Assembly: GCA_937899725.1 (NCBI GenBank)
Contig: CALCCA010000016.1
Location: forward strand, 1-64,000
Source: an uncultured Halomicronema sp.
GTDB taxonomy: Bacteria > Cyanobacteriota > Cyanobacteriia > Phormidesmidales > Phormidesmidaceae
Length of the DNA: 64,000 nucleotides
Direction: 5' to 3'
Below the pieces are notes generated by a model. That model saw nothing but the letters and a program-made list of their open reading frames with translations. It was not told where the DNA came from and ran no database searches. Below, piece after piece: positions 24,860-32,244 of this stretch. Within the stretch, counting starts at the first letter, position 1; each line of letters starts with the position of its first letter. The translations under genes and the position numbers were made by a program.

Positions 24860-25435
24860 ATGACTAGCTCAACTGCTCAAAAAATCTTGGATGTGGCTCA
24901 AGATCTCGTGCGTAATCGAGGGTATAGCGCCTTCAGTTATGCCGATATTGCTGCGCAAATTGGTATTCGTAAGGCGAGCATTCACTATCACTTTGCCTCT
25001 AAAGAAGAATTGGCCTTGGCGTTAGTGCGGCGTTACCGGATGACTTTTTTGCAAGCGCTACAGTCGATTGAGCAGGCGATCGCTGATCCGCCAGCGCAAT
25101 TGCAGGAGTTTTGCGCCCTCTATCGGGGGGGGCTCATCCATCAGCAAATGTGTTTGTGTGGCATGTTGTCGGCTGAACTGGTTGTCTTACCTCAATCGGT
25201 ACAGAGCGAGGTGAGAGACTTTTTTGGGGAGATGACTGCTTGGCTGCAGGCGCTGTTAGAGCGGGGGGTGGCGAGCGATCGCTTCCAGATTCGGGGGTCA
25301 GCGGCTGATGAAGCGGCGCTGCTGTTGGCTACCGTCCAGGGGGCACAACTCCTGGCACGGGCGGCGGCAGACAGTGAAGCCGAATTTGATCGCCTGATGC
25401 ACCGATTGTTTTTAGCGCTTTGCCCCGGCGGGTAA
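24860..25435 (+). CDS. TetR/AcrR-family transcriptional regulator
   Basis: A 191-residue regulator with an N-terminal TetR helix-turn-helix (ILDVAQDLVRNRGYSAF, YADIAAQIGIRKASIHYHF, KEELALALV) and a helical ligand-binding C-terminal half. Similar to the YxaF/AcrR-like repressors of SDR or oxidoreductase genes. The start codon lies only about ten bases after a palindromic site, so the mRNA leader is very short. A matching site precedes the next gene, suggesting that it represses itself and the SDR-cupin genes and responds to a small molecule (inference). Confidence 0.88.
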   Translation: MTSSTAQKILDVAQDLVRNRGYSAFSYADIAAQIGIRKASIHYHFASKEELALALVRRYRMTFLQALQSIEQAIADPPAQLQEFCALYRGGLIHQQMCLCGMLSAELVVLPQSVQSEVRDFFGEMTAWLQALLERGVASDRFQIRGSAADEAALLLATVQGAQLLARAAADSEAEFDRLMHRLFLALCPGG

Positions 25436-25452
25436 TTTTTTTGCTCATTTAA

Positions 25453-25470
25453 CTACCTTCTAGTAGGTAA
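25453..25470 (+). promoter_or_regulatory. Operator-like site upstream of the SDR gene
   Basis: CTACCTTCTAGTAGGTAA with CTAC/GTAG ends, similar to the site before the TetR gene (14 of 18 positions). It lies 32 bases before the SDR start codon. Confidence 0.55.
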
Positions 25471-25501
25471 AATCTTTTTTATGACCAGGAGGTCTATTGT
25501 G

Positions 25502-26281
25502 ATGTCTCAAGAATTTGTCGGACAAAAGCTCATCGTGATCGGCGGTACCAGTGGTATCGGCAAAAGTGTGGCGCAACTCGCCCTCAAGGCGGGTGCCTCG
25601 GTGGTGCTGATCGGCAGGCAGGTTGATAAGTTGCAGGCCGCTTTTGCCGAGCTGAGTGCGCTGGGCAAAGTCTTTGGCGAGCAGGCTGATATTACTAGCC
25701 CTGATGGGCGACAGGCTTTGCTGAGTCGTCTGCAGGCTCATCATGCCGACGCCACCTTGCTGGTAAACGCGGCGGGCGTCTTTGTGCCCAAATCGTTTTT
25801 GGAACATACCGCTGCCGACTACGATCGCTATTTAGAGATCAACAAGGCGATCTTTTTCATCACCCAGGCCGTTGCAAAAAATATGATTGAGCAGGGCCAG
25901 GGGGGCGCGATCGTGAATATTGGCTCCATGTGGGCGCAGCAAGCGGTACAGGCCACGCCGTCATCCGCCTATTCCATGGCGAAGGCGGGCTTGCATGCGC
26001 TGACTCAGCATCTGGCGATGGAGTTGGCTAGCCAGCAGATTCGGGTCAATGCTGTGTCTCCAGCGGTGGTCGAAACGCCCATCTACGAGGGATTCATTCC
26101 TCCAGCGGCGGTGCACTCGACGCTAGAGGGGTTCAATACCTTCCACCCGATTGGTCGAGTGGGGCAGCCTCAAGACGTGGCGGAGACAGTGGTCTTTCTG
26201 CTCAGCGATCGCACGAGCTGGGTAACCGGGGCCATTTGGGACGTGGATGGCGGCGTCATGGCGGGGCGTAATCAGTTTTGA
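25502..26281 (+). CDS. Short-chain dehydrogenase/reductase
   Basis: A 259-residue classical SDR, NAD(P)-dependent. The cofactor motif GGTSGIG is near residue 15, NAAG is in LLVNAAGVF, and the catalytic Ser-Tyr-Lys is in [10 protein letters not shown]. The start ATG at 25502 is fixed by a perfect AGGAGG nine bases upstream; an in-frame ATG at 25481 precedes the Shine-Dalgarno sequence and is rejected. It probably belongs to the regulon of the adjacent TetR gene. Substrate unknown (alcohol, ketone or aldehyde). Confidence 0.9.
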   Translation: MSQEFVGQKLIVIGGTSGIGKSVAQLALKAGASVVLIGRQVDKLQAAFAELSALGKVFGEQADITSPDGRQALLSRLQAHHADATLLVNAAGVFVPKSFLEHTAADYDRYLEINKAIFFITQAVAKNMIEQGQGGAIVNIGSMWAQQAVQATPSSAYSMAKAGLHALTQHLAMELASQQIRVNAVSPAVVETPIYEGFIPPAAVHSTLEGFNTFHPIGRVGQPQDVAETVVFLLSDRTSWVTGAIWDVDGGVMAGRNQF

Positions 26282-26401
26282 GATGACTGCTCGCCGGGTC
26301 TCTAGTCAGCCGCCATGCCCGGCAAGCGCGAAAGTTTTGGCTCGGCGGACGGTGCTATGTGACCCCACCTTGATATTTCTTTTGATTGGAGCCTTATTCC
26401 C

Positions 26402-27097
26402 ATGCAATTACTCGCAGATCTCAATGAACGGGCCGTGGTCGCAACCCACGATCTCGCCTGGAGCGACTCTCCCATGGCCGGCGTTGAGCGCCGCCTGATC
26501 GAACGCGACGGCGCCGAAGTGGCCCGCGCCACCTCGATCGTTCGCTATGCACCCAATCGCCATTTTTCTGCTCATACCCACGGGGGGGGCGAAGAATTCT
26601 TCGTTCTCGACGGCACCTTCTCGGATGAGCACGGTGACTATTCAGCAGGCACTTATGTGCGCAATCCGGTCGGGTCAACCCACACGCCGTTTAGCCAGGA
26701 GGGTTGCACCATTTTGGTCAAGCTCTGGCAAATGCACCCAGATGACCAGCAGCGAGTGGTGGTAGATACCCGCACGGCGGCTTGGCGGCCTGGCTTGGTA
26801 GACGGACTGGCCGTGATGCCGCTGCACCATTTTGGGTCGGAGCATGTGGCCTTGGTGCGCTGGGCACCGGGCACTCAGTTTCAGCCCCATGGTCACTGGG
26901 GCGGCGAGGAGATTTTTGTGCTGGACGGCGTGTTTGCCGATGAGTTGGGCGCCTACCCGCAGGGGACTTGGCTGCGCAATCCGACCGGCAGTCGCCACAC
27001 GCCCTTTAGCGAGGCGGGAACGCTCATTTATGTCAAAACGGGTCACCTGCCCGCGACCTTGAGCCCCACGTCAACCCCGGTAACACTCAGTCGATAA
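26402..27097 (+). CDS. Double-cupin protein (ChrR-like)
   Basis: A 231-residue protein with two cupin domains of the ChrR/anti-ECF-sigma cupin type. The first has SAHTHGGGEEFFVLDG and a later His in GSTHTPF. The second has QPHGHWGGEEIFVLDG and GSRHTPF. Each has the His-x-His-x3-4-Glu...His set for a metal. The zinc-binding anti-sigma N-terminal domain of ChrR is missing, so it is more likely an enzyme or metal-binding detoxification protein, for example for an organic peroxide or dione. A GGAG sequence lies in front of the start. It follows the SDR gene by 120 bases on the same strand. Confidence 0.85.
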   Translation: MQLLADLNERAVVATHDLAWSDSPMAGVERRLIERDGAEVARATSIVRYAPNRHFSAHTHGGGEEFFVLDGTFSDEHGDYSAGTYVRNPVGSTHTPFSQEGCTILVKLWQMHPDDQQRVVVDTRTAAWRPGLVDGLAVMPLHHFGSEHVALVRWAPGTQFQPHGHWGGEEIFVLDGVFADELGAYPQGTWLRNPTGSRHTPFSEAGTLIYVKTGHLPATLSPTSTPVTLSR

Positions 27098-27306
27098 CGC
27101 GATCGCCGGTCAAGCTTCGAGGTTTCTGCCCCATGATCGGCTAAGCCCGTCGCTCAATCCGATCGATAAACTCTATGGACTTGGCGGTTGAGTTCTGTAC
27201 GCTAATGTGGACAAGGATTTGGCTGATTGAGCCGGTAGGGCGATTGCAGTTCCCCTTCTTGATCAGCCAGATAAACTGCTGTTGTCTAACGCGTGACGCC
27301 CCTACT

Positions 27307-28137
27307 ATGTCCGTGACTGCTGAAGAGTTGGCCTCTCCACCCGCGATCGCCCCCGTGCCTGACTACATTCAAGCACGGCGATCGCTCGTGTTCCTCGTCC
27401 TGTCGGGGCTATTTCTCGGCACCCTGGGGATGCTGAACATCTTGGGGATTAGCCGCTTCGTCCAGATTTTTGCCTGGCATGACGTGGTGGTTACCGTGGC
27501 CGTGGGGGCGCTGCCGTATCCGTTGACCTTTCTCTGCACTGATCTGATTTCCGAACTCTATGGCCGCCAGCGGGCCAATCAGGTGGTGTGGGTGGGGCTA
27601 CTGCTCAACTTTTGGGTGGTATTGGTGGTGTGGCTCGGGGGCGTGCTGCCGGGGTTTGAAGCGATTGATCCGGCCAGTGGAGCAATCATGCGTGATGCGG
27701 CCGATCGCCTGCCCGTGTTTTTTGAAATTCGGAATTTGACCTTTGGCACGGTGACCGCCTCGATGGTGGCGTACCTGATGGCTCAGTTTGTCGATGTGCA
27801 GCTCTTTCACTTTTGGAAAACGCTGACCCAAGGTAAATATCTCTGGCTGCGCAACAACGGGTCAACGCTGCTGAGCCAGCTAGTCGATACGGCGGCGGTA
27901 GTGCTGATTGCTCACTTTTTGGCGGGGGTGCTGCCTGTGGTGGCCGATCAGCCGCTGTGGCCCCAACTCGTCGCGTTTATCGGTTACGGCTATGCCTTTA
28001 AATTTGTGGCTGCGCTGCTCGATACGGGGCCGTTTTATCTCTGTGTTTATTGGCTATCCAATTATTTACAGTTAGCTTCGCCGGTCTTTGCGGCTCGTCT
28101 CAACCCCGCTCCGCCGTTAGAGGGCGAGATCCTCTAG
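27307..28137 (+). CDS. YhhQ-family queuosine precursor transporter
   Basis: A 276-residue integral membrane protein of the YhhQ (VUT) family, which imports queuine precursors such as preQ0. Signs are several hydrophobic helices and the conserved TFLCTDLISELYGRQRAN block, followed by DVQLFHFWK and WLRNNGSTLLSQLVDT. The ATG at 27307 is preferred; an upstream ATG at 27175 would add a 44-residue, non-conserved extension. It is located in the plasma membrane and stands alone. Function is by family only. Confidence 0.88.
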   Translation: MSVTAEELASPPAIAPVPDYIQARRSLVFLVLSGLFLGTLGMLNILGISRFVQIFAWHDVVVTVAVGALPYPLTFLCTDLISELYGRQRANQVVWVGLLLNFWVVLVVWLGGVLPGFEAIDPASGAIMRDAADRLPVFFEIRNLTFGTVTASMVAYLMAQFVDVQLFHFWKTLTQGKYLWLRNNGSTLLSQLVDTAAVVLIAHFLAGVLPVVADQPLWPQLVAFIGYGYAFKFVAALLDTGPFYLCVYWLSNYLQLASPVFAARLNPAPPLEGEIL

Positions 28138-28541
28138 GGCCGCTTTTCTGAAACGGGACGCAGTCAGGCCTCATCAGGCTGATCCCGATGGATGGACGAA
28201 AAAAAAGCGGGGTGTCTAAGGGGAGGGCAATCGCCATTTTTAGGCGGCCTAACCGTTAGGAAAAACCCGTTGGGTCGGCTGCCTAGCCTGCCCCCCCGCC
28301 ACACACAGGTAGCCAGTCCGTCACCGACTGCCAAAGAACGGCCAGGATGGCCATCAAACCCGTCAGACAAAGGCTAGAGAGTTGAGCCGTGGGGGCTGGG
28401 TGGCGCCACCGTTGGGCGTATCAGGTTTGAATACAAGCATCCCACGGACAATTTCGGCCACCCTGATCGCGGTTGACGTCGGCTCACATCCGCTGTCGTG
28501 ATATAAACTGGAGTCTTTCTACGACCTCTAGTTGACTCTTT
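28138..28541. other. Intergenic region, no gene seen
   Basis: About 400 bases upstream of minD. Short frames on both strands have no recognisable features. No repeats matching other sites were noticed. Confidence 0.5.
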
Positions 28542-29342
28542 ATGACCCGCGTTGTTGTTTTGACATCTGGTAAAGGCGGCGTTGGTAAAACGACTTGCAC
28601 CGCCAATCTGGGGATGGCCCTAGCGCAGAAAGGGCGACGGGTGGCGGTCATTGACGCGGACTTTGGGCTGCGCAATCTCGACCTGCTGCTGGGGCTCGAA
28701 AACCGCATCGTCTACACCGCGCTAGATATCTTGGCCGGGGATTGTCGGCTCGACCAGGCGCTGGTCAAAGACAAACGCCAGCCGAACTTGGCCTTGCTGC
28801 CGGCAGCGCAAAATCGGTCGAAAGAATCCATCACCCCAGAGCAGATGACTGAGCTGGTGGCCAAGCTGTCGGCAGCGGGCTATCACTTTGTTTTAATTGA
28901 CTGCCCGGCGGGGATTGAGGGCGGCTTCAGAAATGCGATCGCCGCCGCCAAAGAAGCTGTGATTGTCACCACGCCGGAGATTTCTGCCGTGCGCGATGCC
29001 GATCGCGTAATTGGTCTGCTCGAAGCCAACGACATCAAGGCGAAGCGGCTGATCATCAACCGTCTCAAGCCCGCCATGGTGCAAGAAGATCTGATGATGT
29101 CAGTGCAAGATGTGCAAGATATTTTGGCTGTGCCATTATTAGGCGTTGTGCCCGATGACGAACGTGTGATCGTCTCCACTAATAAAGGTGAACCCTTGGT
29201 GCTCGAAAAGAAACTCTCCCTCGCGGGGGTCGCCTTTTCTAACATTGCCCGGCGGTTTCTCGGTGAAAAGGTGCCGTTCTTAGATTTGACCGCCCCTCAC
29301 GATGATCTGTTTTCGCGATTTCGCCGCATGTTTCGGGGCTAA
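28542..29342 (+). CDS. minD: Septum-site determining protein MinD
   Basis: A 266-residue Walker-type ATPase that places the division septum by recruiting MinC to the membrane. The deviant Walker A SGKGGVGKTT is at about 9-18, the switch region VIDADFGLRNLDLL follows, and LIDCPAGIE is present. The C-terminal amphipathic helix that binds the membrane is FSRFRRMF. The length is typical. It is followed 45 bases later by minE, so minD-minE form an operon, as usual in cyanobacteria. No minC is present here. Confidence 0.97.
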   Translation: MTRVVVLTSGKGGVGKTTCTANLGMALAQKGRRVAVIDADFGLRNLDLLLGLENRIVYTALDILAGDCRLDQALVKDKRQPNLALLPAAQNRSKESITPEQMTELVAKLSAAGYHFVLIDCPAGIEGGFRNAIAAAKEAVIVTTPEISAVRDADRVIGLLEANDIKAKRLIINRLKPAMVQEDLMMSVQDVQDILAVPLLGVVPDDERVIVSTNKGEPLVLEKKLSLAGVAFSNIARRFLGEKVPFLDLTAPHDDLFSRFRRMFRG

Positions 29343-29387
29343 ACCGTTGATCACCCGTCTAGTAATCTGTCTTGTATTGATTTGCCC

Positions 29388-29897
29388 ATGCTGAGTGAAC
29401 TGTTAGATCGGCTCTTTAACCGCGGTCGCCCTGAAACTAGCCGCACCGCCGTCAAGCGCCGGTTGCAATTTGTATTAGCCCACGATCGCGCTGATTTATC
29501 GCCGGACATGGTGGAGCAAATGCGGCAAGAGATTTTGGCCGTGGTGTCTCGCTATGTTGAGATTGACACCGAGGGATTGGAATTTTCTCTGGAAAATGAC
29601 GATCGCATGACTGCCCTCATCGCCAACTTGCCCATTCGTCGCATTCGACCCACGCCAATCGCCGCTGAGATGCCGATCGCCGCTGAGACGCCGGTCGCTG
29701 ACGCTGACGCTGCAGAGGCGACTTCAGAAACCGTTGCCGAAACGGCTACCGCGACCGCAGCAGTGGCTGAAGGCCCGGCAGGCGATCCGGAAACCATCGC
29801 AGGGGCCGCTGCCGCGACCGCTGACGCCGCCCCCCCCAGTGATGACAACAGCGACGAAAAACCGCCCGCCACCGCTGATACACCGGTGGAGTCTTGA
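29388..29897 (+). CDS. minE: MinE with a long Ala/Thr-rich C-terminal tail
   Basis: A 169-residue MinE, the topological regulator of MinCD. The conserved domain is residues 1-88: an N-terminal membrane helix [31 protein letters not shown], and [13 protein letters not shown]. Most cyanobacterial MinE proteins are about 90-100 residues. Here a low-complexity acidic tail of about 80 residues (Ala, Thr, Glu, Asp, Pro) follows, probably disordered. ATG 29388 is used, matching the usual MLSE-type start; a TTG two codons earlier is possible. The gene ends 3 bases before the next gene. Confidence 0.93.
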   Translation: MLSELLDRLFNRGRPETSRTAVKRRLQFVLAHDRADLSPDMVEQMRQEILAVVSRYVEIDTEGLEFSLENDDRMTALIANLPIRRIRPTPIAAEMPIAAETPVADADAAEATSETVAETATATAAVAEGPAGDPETIAGAAAATADAAPPSDDNSDEKPPATADTPVES

Positions 29898-29900
29898 CGC

Positions 29901-30314
29901 ATGACGGAAGCCAAATCGCCGCAGACGGCTCTGCAGCAAGGGGCTGAGGCACTGCATCTCGGCGCGATTTCGCATCACATTTTGCTCTGTGCTGATCAAA
30001 CGAAGCCGAAATGTTGCGATAAGGCGACCAGCCTCGTCGCGTGGAACTATCTGAAGCAGCGGCTGCAGGAGCTGAATTTGACAGCGCCCACGGAGCAGCG
30101 CTCTGGCTGTGTCTTTCGCACCAAGGCCAATTGCCTGCAGGTCTGCCAGCAGGGGCCGATTTGTTTGGTTTATCCCGATGGAGTGTGGTACCACAGCGCC
30201 GACCCGCCCGTGCTGGAGCGCATCCTTCAAGAGCATGTAATCGGCGGCAAAGTTGTTGAGGAATACGCCTTTGTCGTAAATCCTTTGCTACCCTTAGGGG
30301 CAACTGACGAATAG
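29901..30314 (+). CDS. Thioredoxin-like [2Fe-2S] ferredoxin domain protein
   Basis: A 137-residue protein of the thioredoxin-like [2Fe-2S] ferredoxin family. Cys residues are in [15 protein letters not shown] and [23 protein letters not shown], and a tail of VPDG-type residues ([10 protein letters not shown]) follows. It starts three bases after minE, so it is translated from the min operon mRNA. This coupling of a redox protein to minDE is unusual. Role unknown; it could transfer electrons or sense iron or redox state. Confidence 0.85.
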   Translation: MTEAKSPQTALQQGAEALHLGAISHHILLCADQTKPKCCDKATSLVAWNYLKQRLQELNLTAPTEQRSGCVFRTKANCLQVCQQGPICLVYPDGVWYHSADPPVLERILQEHVIGGKVVEEYAFVVNPLLPLGATDE

Positions 30315-30585
30315 ACCGTCGGTGGCGAGTACAAGTCTGAGGCGAGTATTAAACCCCTCAGCCAGCAGGAGGAATCGGTCGGCTAGTGCCGCTACTGAGC
30401 GCTAACAGACGCTTCACACGGATGGCTCACTGTGATCACGCGATCGGGCATAAATGCGTAAGTAAATAAACGATACGAAATTCGGGAATTCAGTAATCTT
30501 TCGCCCTGTCCGTATCCTATTCCGTGAGAGTGGGTAACCTGTAGTAGGGTTAATTGACATTGATTTTTCACACAAGCAGGTCAGC

Positions 30586-31233
30586 ATGAAAGACGGGAAT
30601 GCGGGGGATCAGAAGACGCTACTGCTCATCGATGATGATCCCAATTTGATCTTGCTAGTCAAAGATTATTTAGAGTTTCGGGGTTACAGCGTCATCACCG
30701 CCGAAAACGGTCGAGAGGCGTTAGATATCTTGAATAGCAACAATCCTGACATGATCATCTGTGATGTGATGATGCCAGAGATGGATGGCTATGCCTTTGT
30801 CGAGCATGTGCGCGACAATCCCGAAACGGAATGGATTCCCGTCCTCTTTTTATCTGCCAAGGGGCAAAGCCAAGACCGGGTCAAGGGCCTCAACACCGGC
30901 GCTGACGTCTATATGGTGAAGCCGTTTGAGCCAGAAGAACTGGTGGCTCAGGTCGAGTCATCGCTGAAGCAAGCGTCACGGTTGATTCGTCAGCAGGTGC
31001 GAGGAGCCTCTTCAACGCCCACCATTAGCGTGCCCTTTGATGTCGAACTCACCCCGACGGAACTCAAGGTGGTGCAGTTTGTAGCCCGAGGCATGGCGAA
31101 CCGCGAAATTGCGGAAGAGCTGCAGGTGAGCCAGCGCACGATTGAGAGCCACGTCAGCAATATGCTCGGCAAAACTGGCCTGCACAACCGCACCGAGCTA
31201 GCCCGCTGGGCGATCGAAAACAGTAAGGCGTAA
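30586..31233 (+). CDS. NarL/LuxR-type response regulator (Ycf29-like)
   Basis: A 215-residue response regulator. The N-terminal receiver domain has the acidic pair (LIDDD), phosphoacceptor Asp in IICDVMMPEMDG and the Lys in MVKPFEPEEL. The C-terminal LuxR-type helix-turn-helix is LTPTELKVVQFVARGMANREIAEELQ, VSQRTIESHVSNM. It strongly resembles Ycf29, a NarL-type regulator conserved in cyanobacteria and some red algal plastids. It stands alone without a kinase. The target is unknown. Confidence 0.9.
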   Translation: MKDGNAGDQKTLLLIDDDPNLILLVKDYLEFRGYSVITAENGREALDILNSNNPDMIICDVMMPEMDGYAFVEHVRDNPETEWIPVLFLSAKGQSQDRVKGLNTGADVYMVKPFEPEELVAQVESSLKQASRLIRQQVRGASSTPTISVPFDVELTPTELKVVQFVARGMANREIAEELQVSQRTIESHVSNMLGKTGLHNRTELARWAIENSKA

Positions 31234-31299
31234 ACGGCACATTCGCCGCGAAATCGCTGACTTAACGACAGCTAGTTTGATATGCTAGTTGTCCGATGT

Positions 31300-31372
31300 G
31301 CTGGTGTAGCTCAGTTGGTAGAGCTGCTGATTTGTAATCAGCCGGTCGCAGGTTCGAGTCCTGTCACCAGCT
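31300..31372 (+). tRNA. trnT: tRNA-Thr (anticodon UGU)
   Basis: A 73-base cloverleaf. The acceptor arm GCTGGTG pairs with CACCAGC. The anticodon stem GCTGA/TCAGC encloses loop TTTGTAA with anticodon TGT at 31333-31335. The T-arm has GGTTCGAGTCC. No CCA is encoded. A T-rich stretch (TTATTTTTTAA) follows at once. It borders the possible defence region at 31.4-37.0 kb. Confidence 0.95.
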
Positions 31373-31456
31373 TATTTTTTAACCTATATGAGACAACGCT
31401 TGGTCTTGGCGGTGATTCTGTAAAGCGCCAGGCTGGTCAGGCATAGTTTGTGCTGC

Positions 31457-31897
31457 CTACATCGTGACATCGCCTTCAACATTGCCCACAACCTTACCCC
31501 CAAACACCTGGCCGATGGTCTGATTCTTTTCTCCGACAACGTTCTGGACGATCTGGGTGCCGGGGGTCCCATCCGCTGTCTCTTCTTCCATGATTTGAGC
31601 GATCGCCGTCGCTAAATCGGGATCTTCGCTCAAGAGCACTGCTAGTTCTTCTTGCAAGACGGCTTGCCGAGCAGTGCTATCCGGTTTAGTGGCAACTTGA
31701 GTGGCCGCGACCTTGAGATCCTCCTTCTCTGCCACTTTGGGCCGGAGGCGCTCCCAAATCCTTTGAGCCTTGGCCCAAGCTGCCTCACCAAAATTTTCGG
31801 ACACGACGTCGGTGACTGTGCTGGTAGCTTGCCCCCCGAGCTTTAAGAGATGAGGAAGAAATGGAGTCAAAAACGCTGTTACTAGGGCGATATCCAT
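31457..31897 (-). CDS. Small effector-like protein with C-terminal amyloid-type motif
   Basis: A 146-residue protein with no known domain name. The N-terminus (residues 1-20, IALVTAFLTPFLPHLLKL) is hydrophobic and could insert into a membrane. A helical charged region follows (about 36-108). The C-terminal 35 residues contain NQTIGQVFGGKVV (125-137), almost identical to NQTIGQVYGGIVV at residues 22-34 of the STAND NTPase encoded at 34711-36942. In bacterial NLR-type systems a C-terminal amyloid motif on an effector matches one at the N-terminus of a nearby STAND protein, so this could be its cell-killing partner (inference). ATG 31897 has GGAGGA five bases upstream. Confidence 0.75.
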   Translation of the reverse strand: MDIALVTAFLTPFLPHLLKLGGQATSTVTDVVSENFGEAAWAKAQRIWERLRPKVAEKEDLKVAATQVATKPDSTARQAVLQEELAVLLSEDPDLATAIAQIMEEETADGTPGTQIVQNVVGEKNQTIGQVFGGKVVGNVEGDVTM

Positions 31898-32244
31898 AAT
31901 TCCTCCAGAAAATTTACAGAGATGGCAATGTCGTCACCGCCTTTACTTTAGCGTTTGCCTCACCATATTTTTGGCCAGGGCAAACACGCTCTGATTAAGG
32001 TGTCTTGATGCCTCGGCCAATCATAGTGAGATTCACAACAGGGGTTCAAGGTGTCTAGCCCCATATTGGAGAGTTGTGAGGAGTCCTGCCAGCTGCCACT
32101 GCAGGCATCATCAGTCTTGAAAAGGAGACACATTAAGTTATGTGATTGCTGAGGTGATTTATCTGGAAGCGCAATCAATCAAATGAATTTAATTAGCGTA
32201 TCGAGCATTTTTGACATCACCGATTCTGATATAGGCTCTGCTGC
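31898..32244. other. Divergent intergenic region
   Basis: About 350 bases between the minus-strand small effector-like gene and the plus-strand protease gene. It should contain both promoters; none is clear. No gene supported. Confidence 0.45.
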
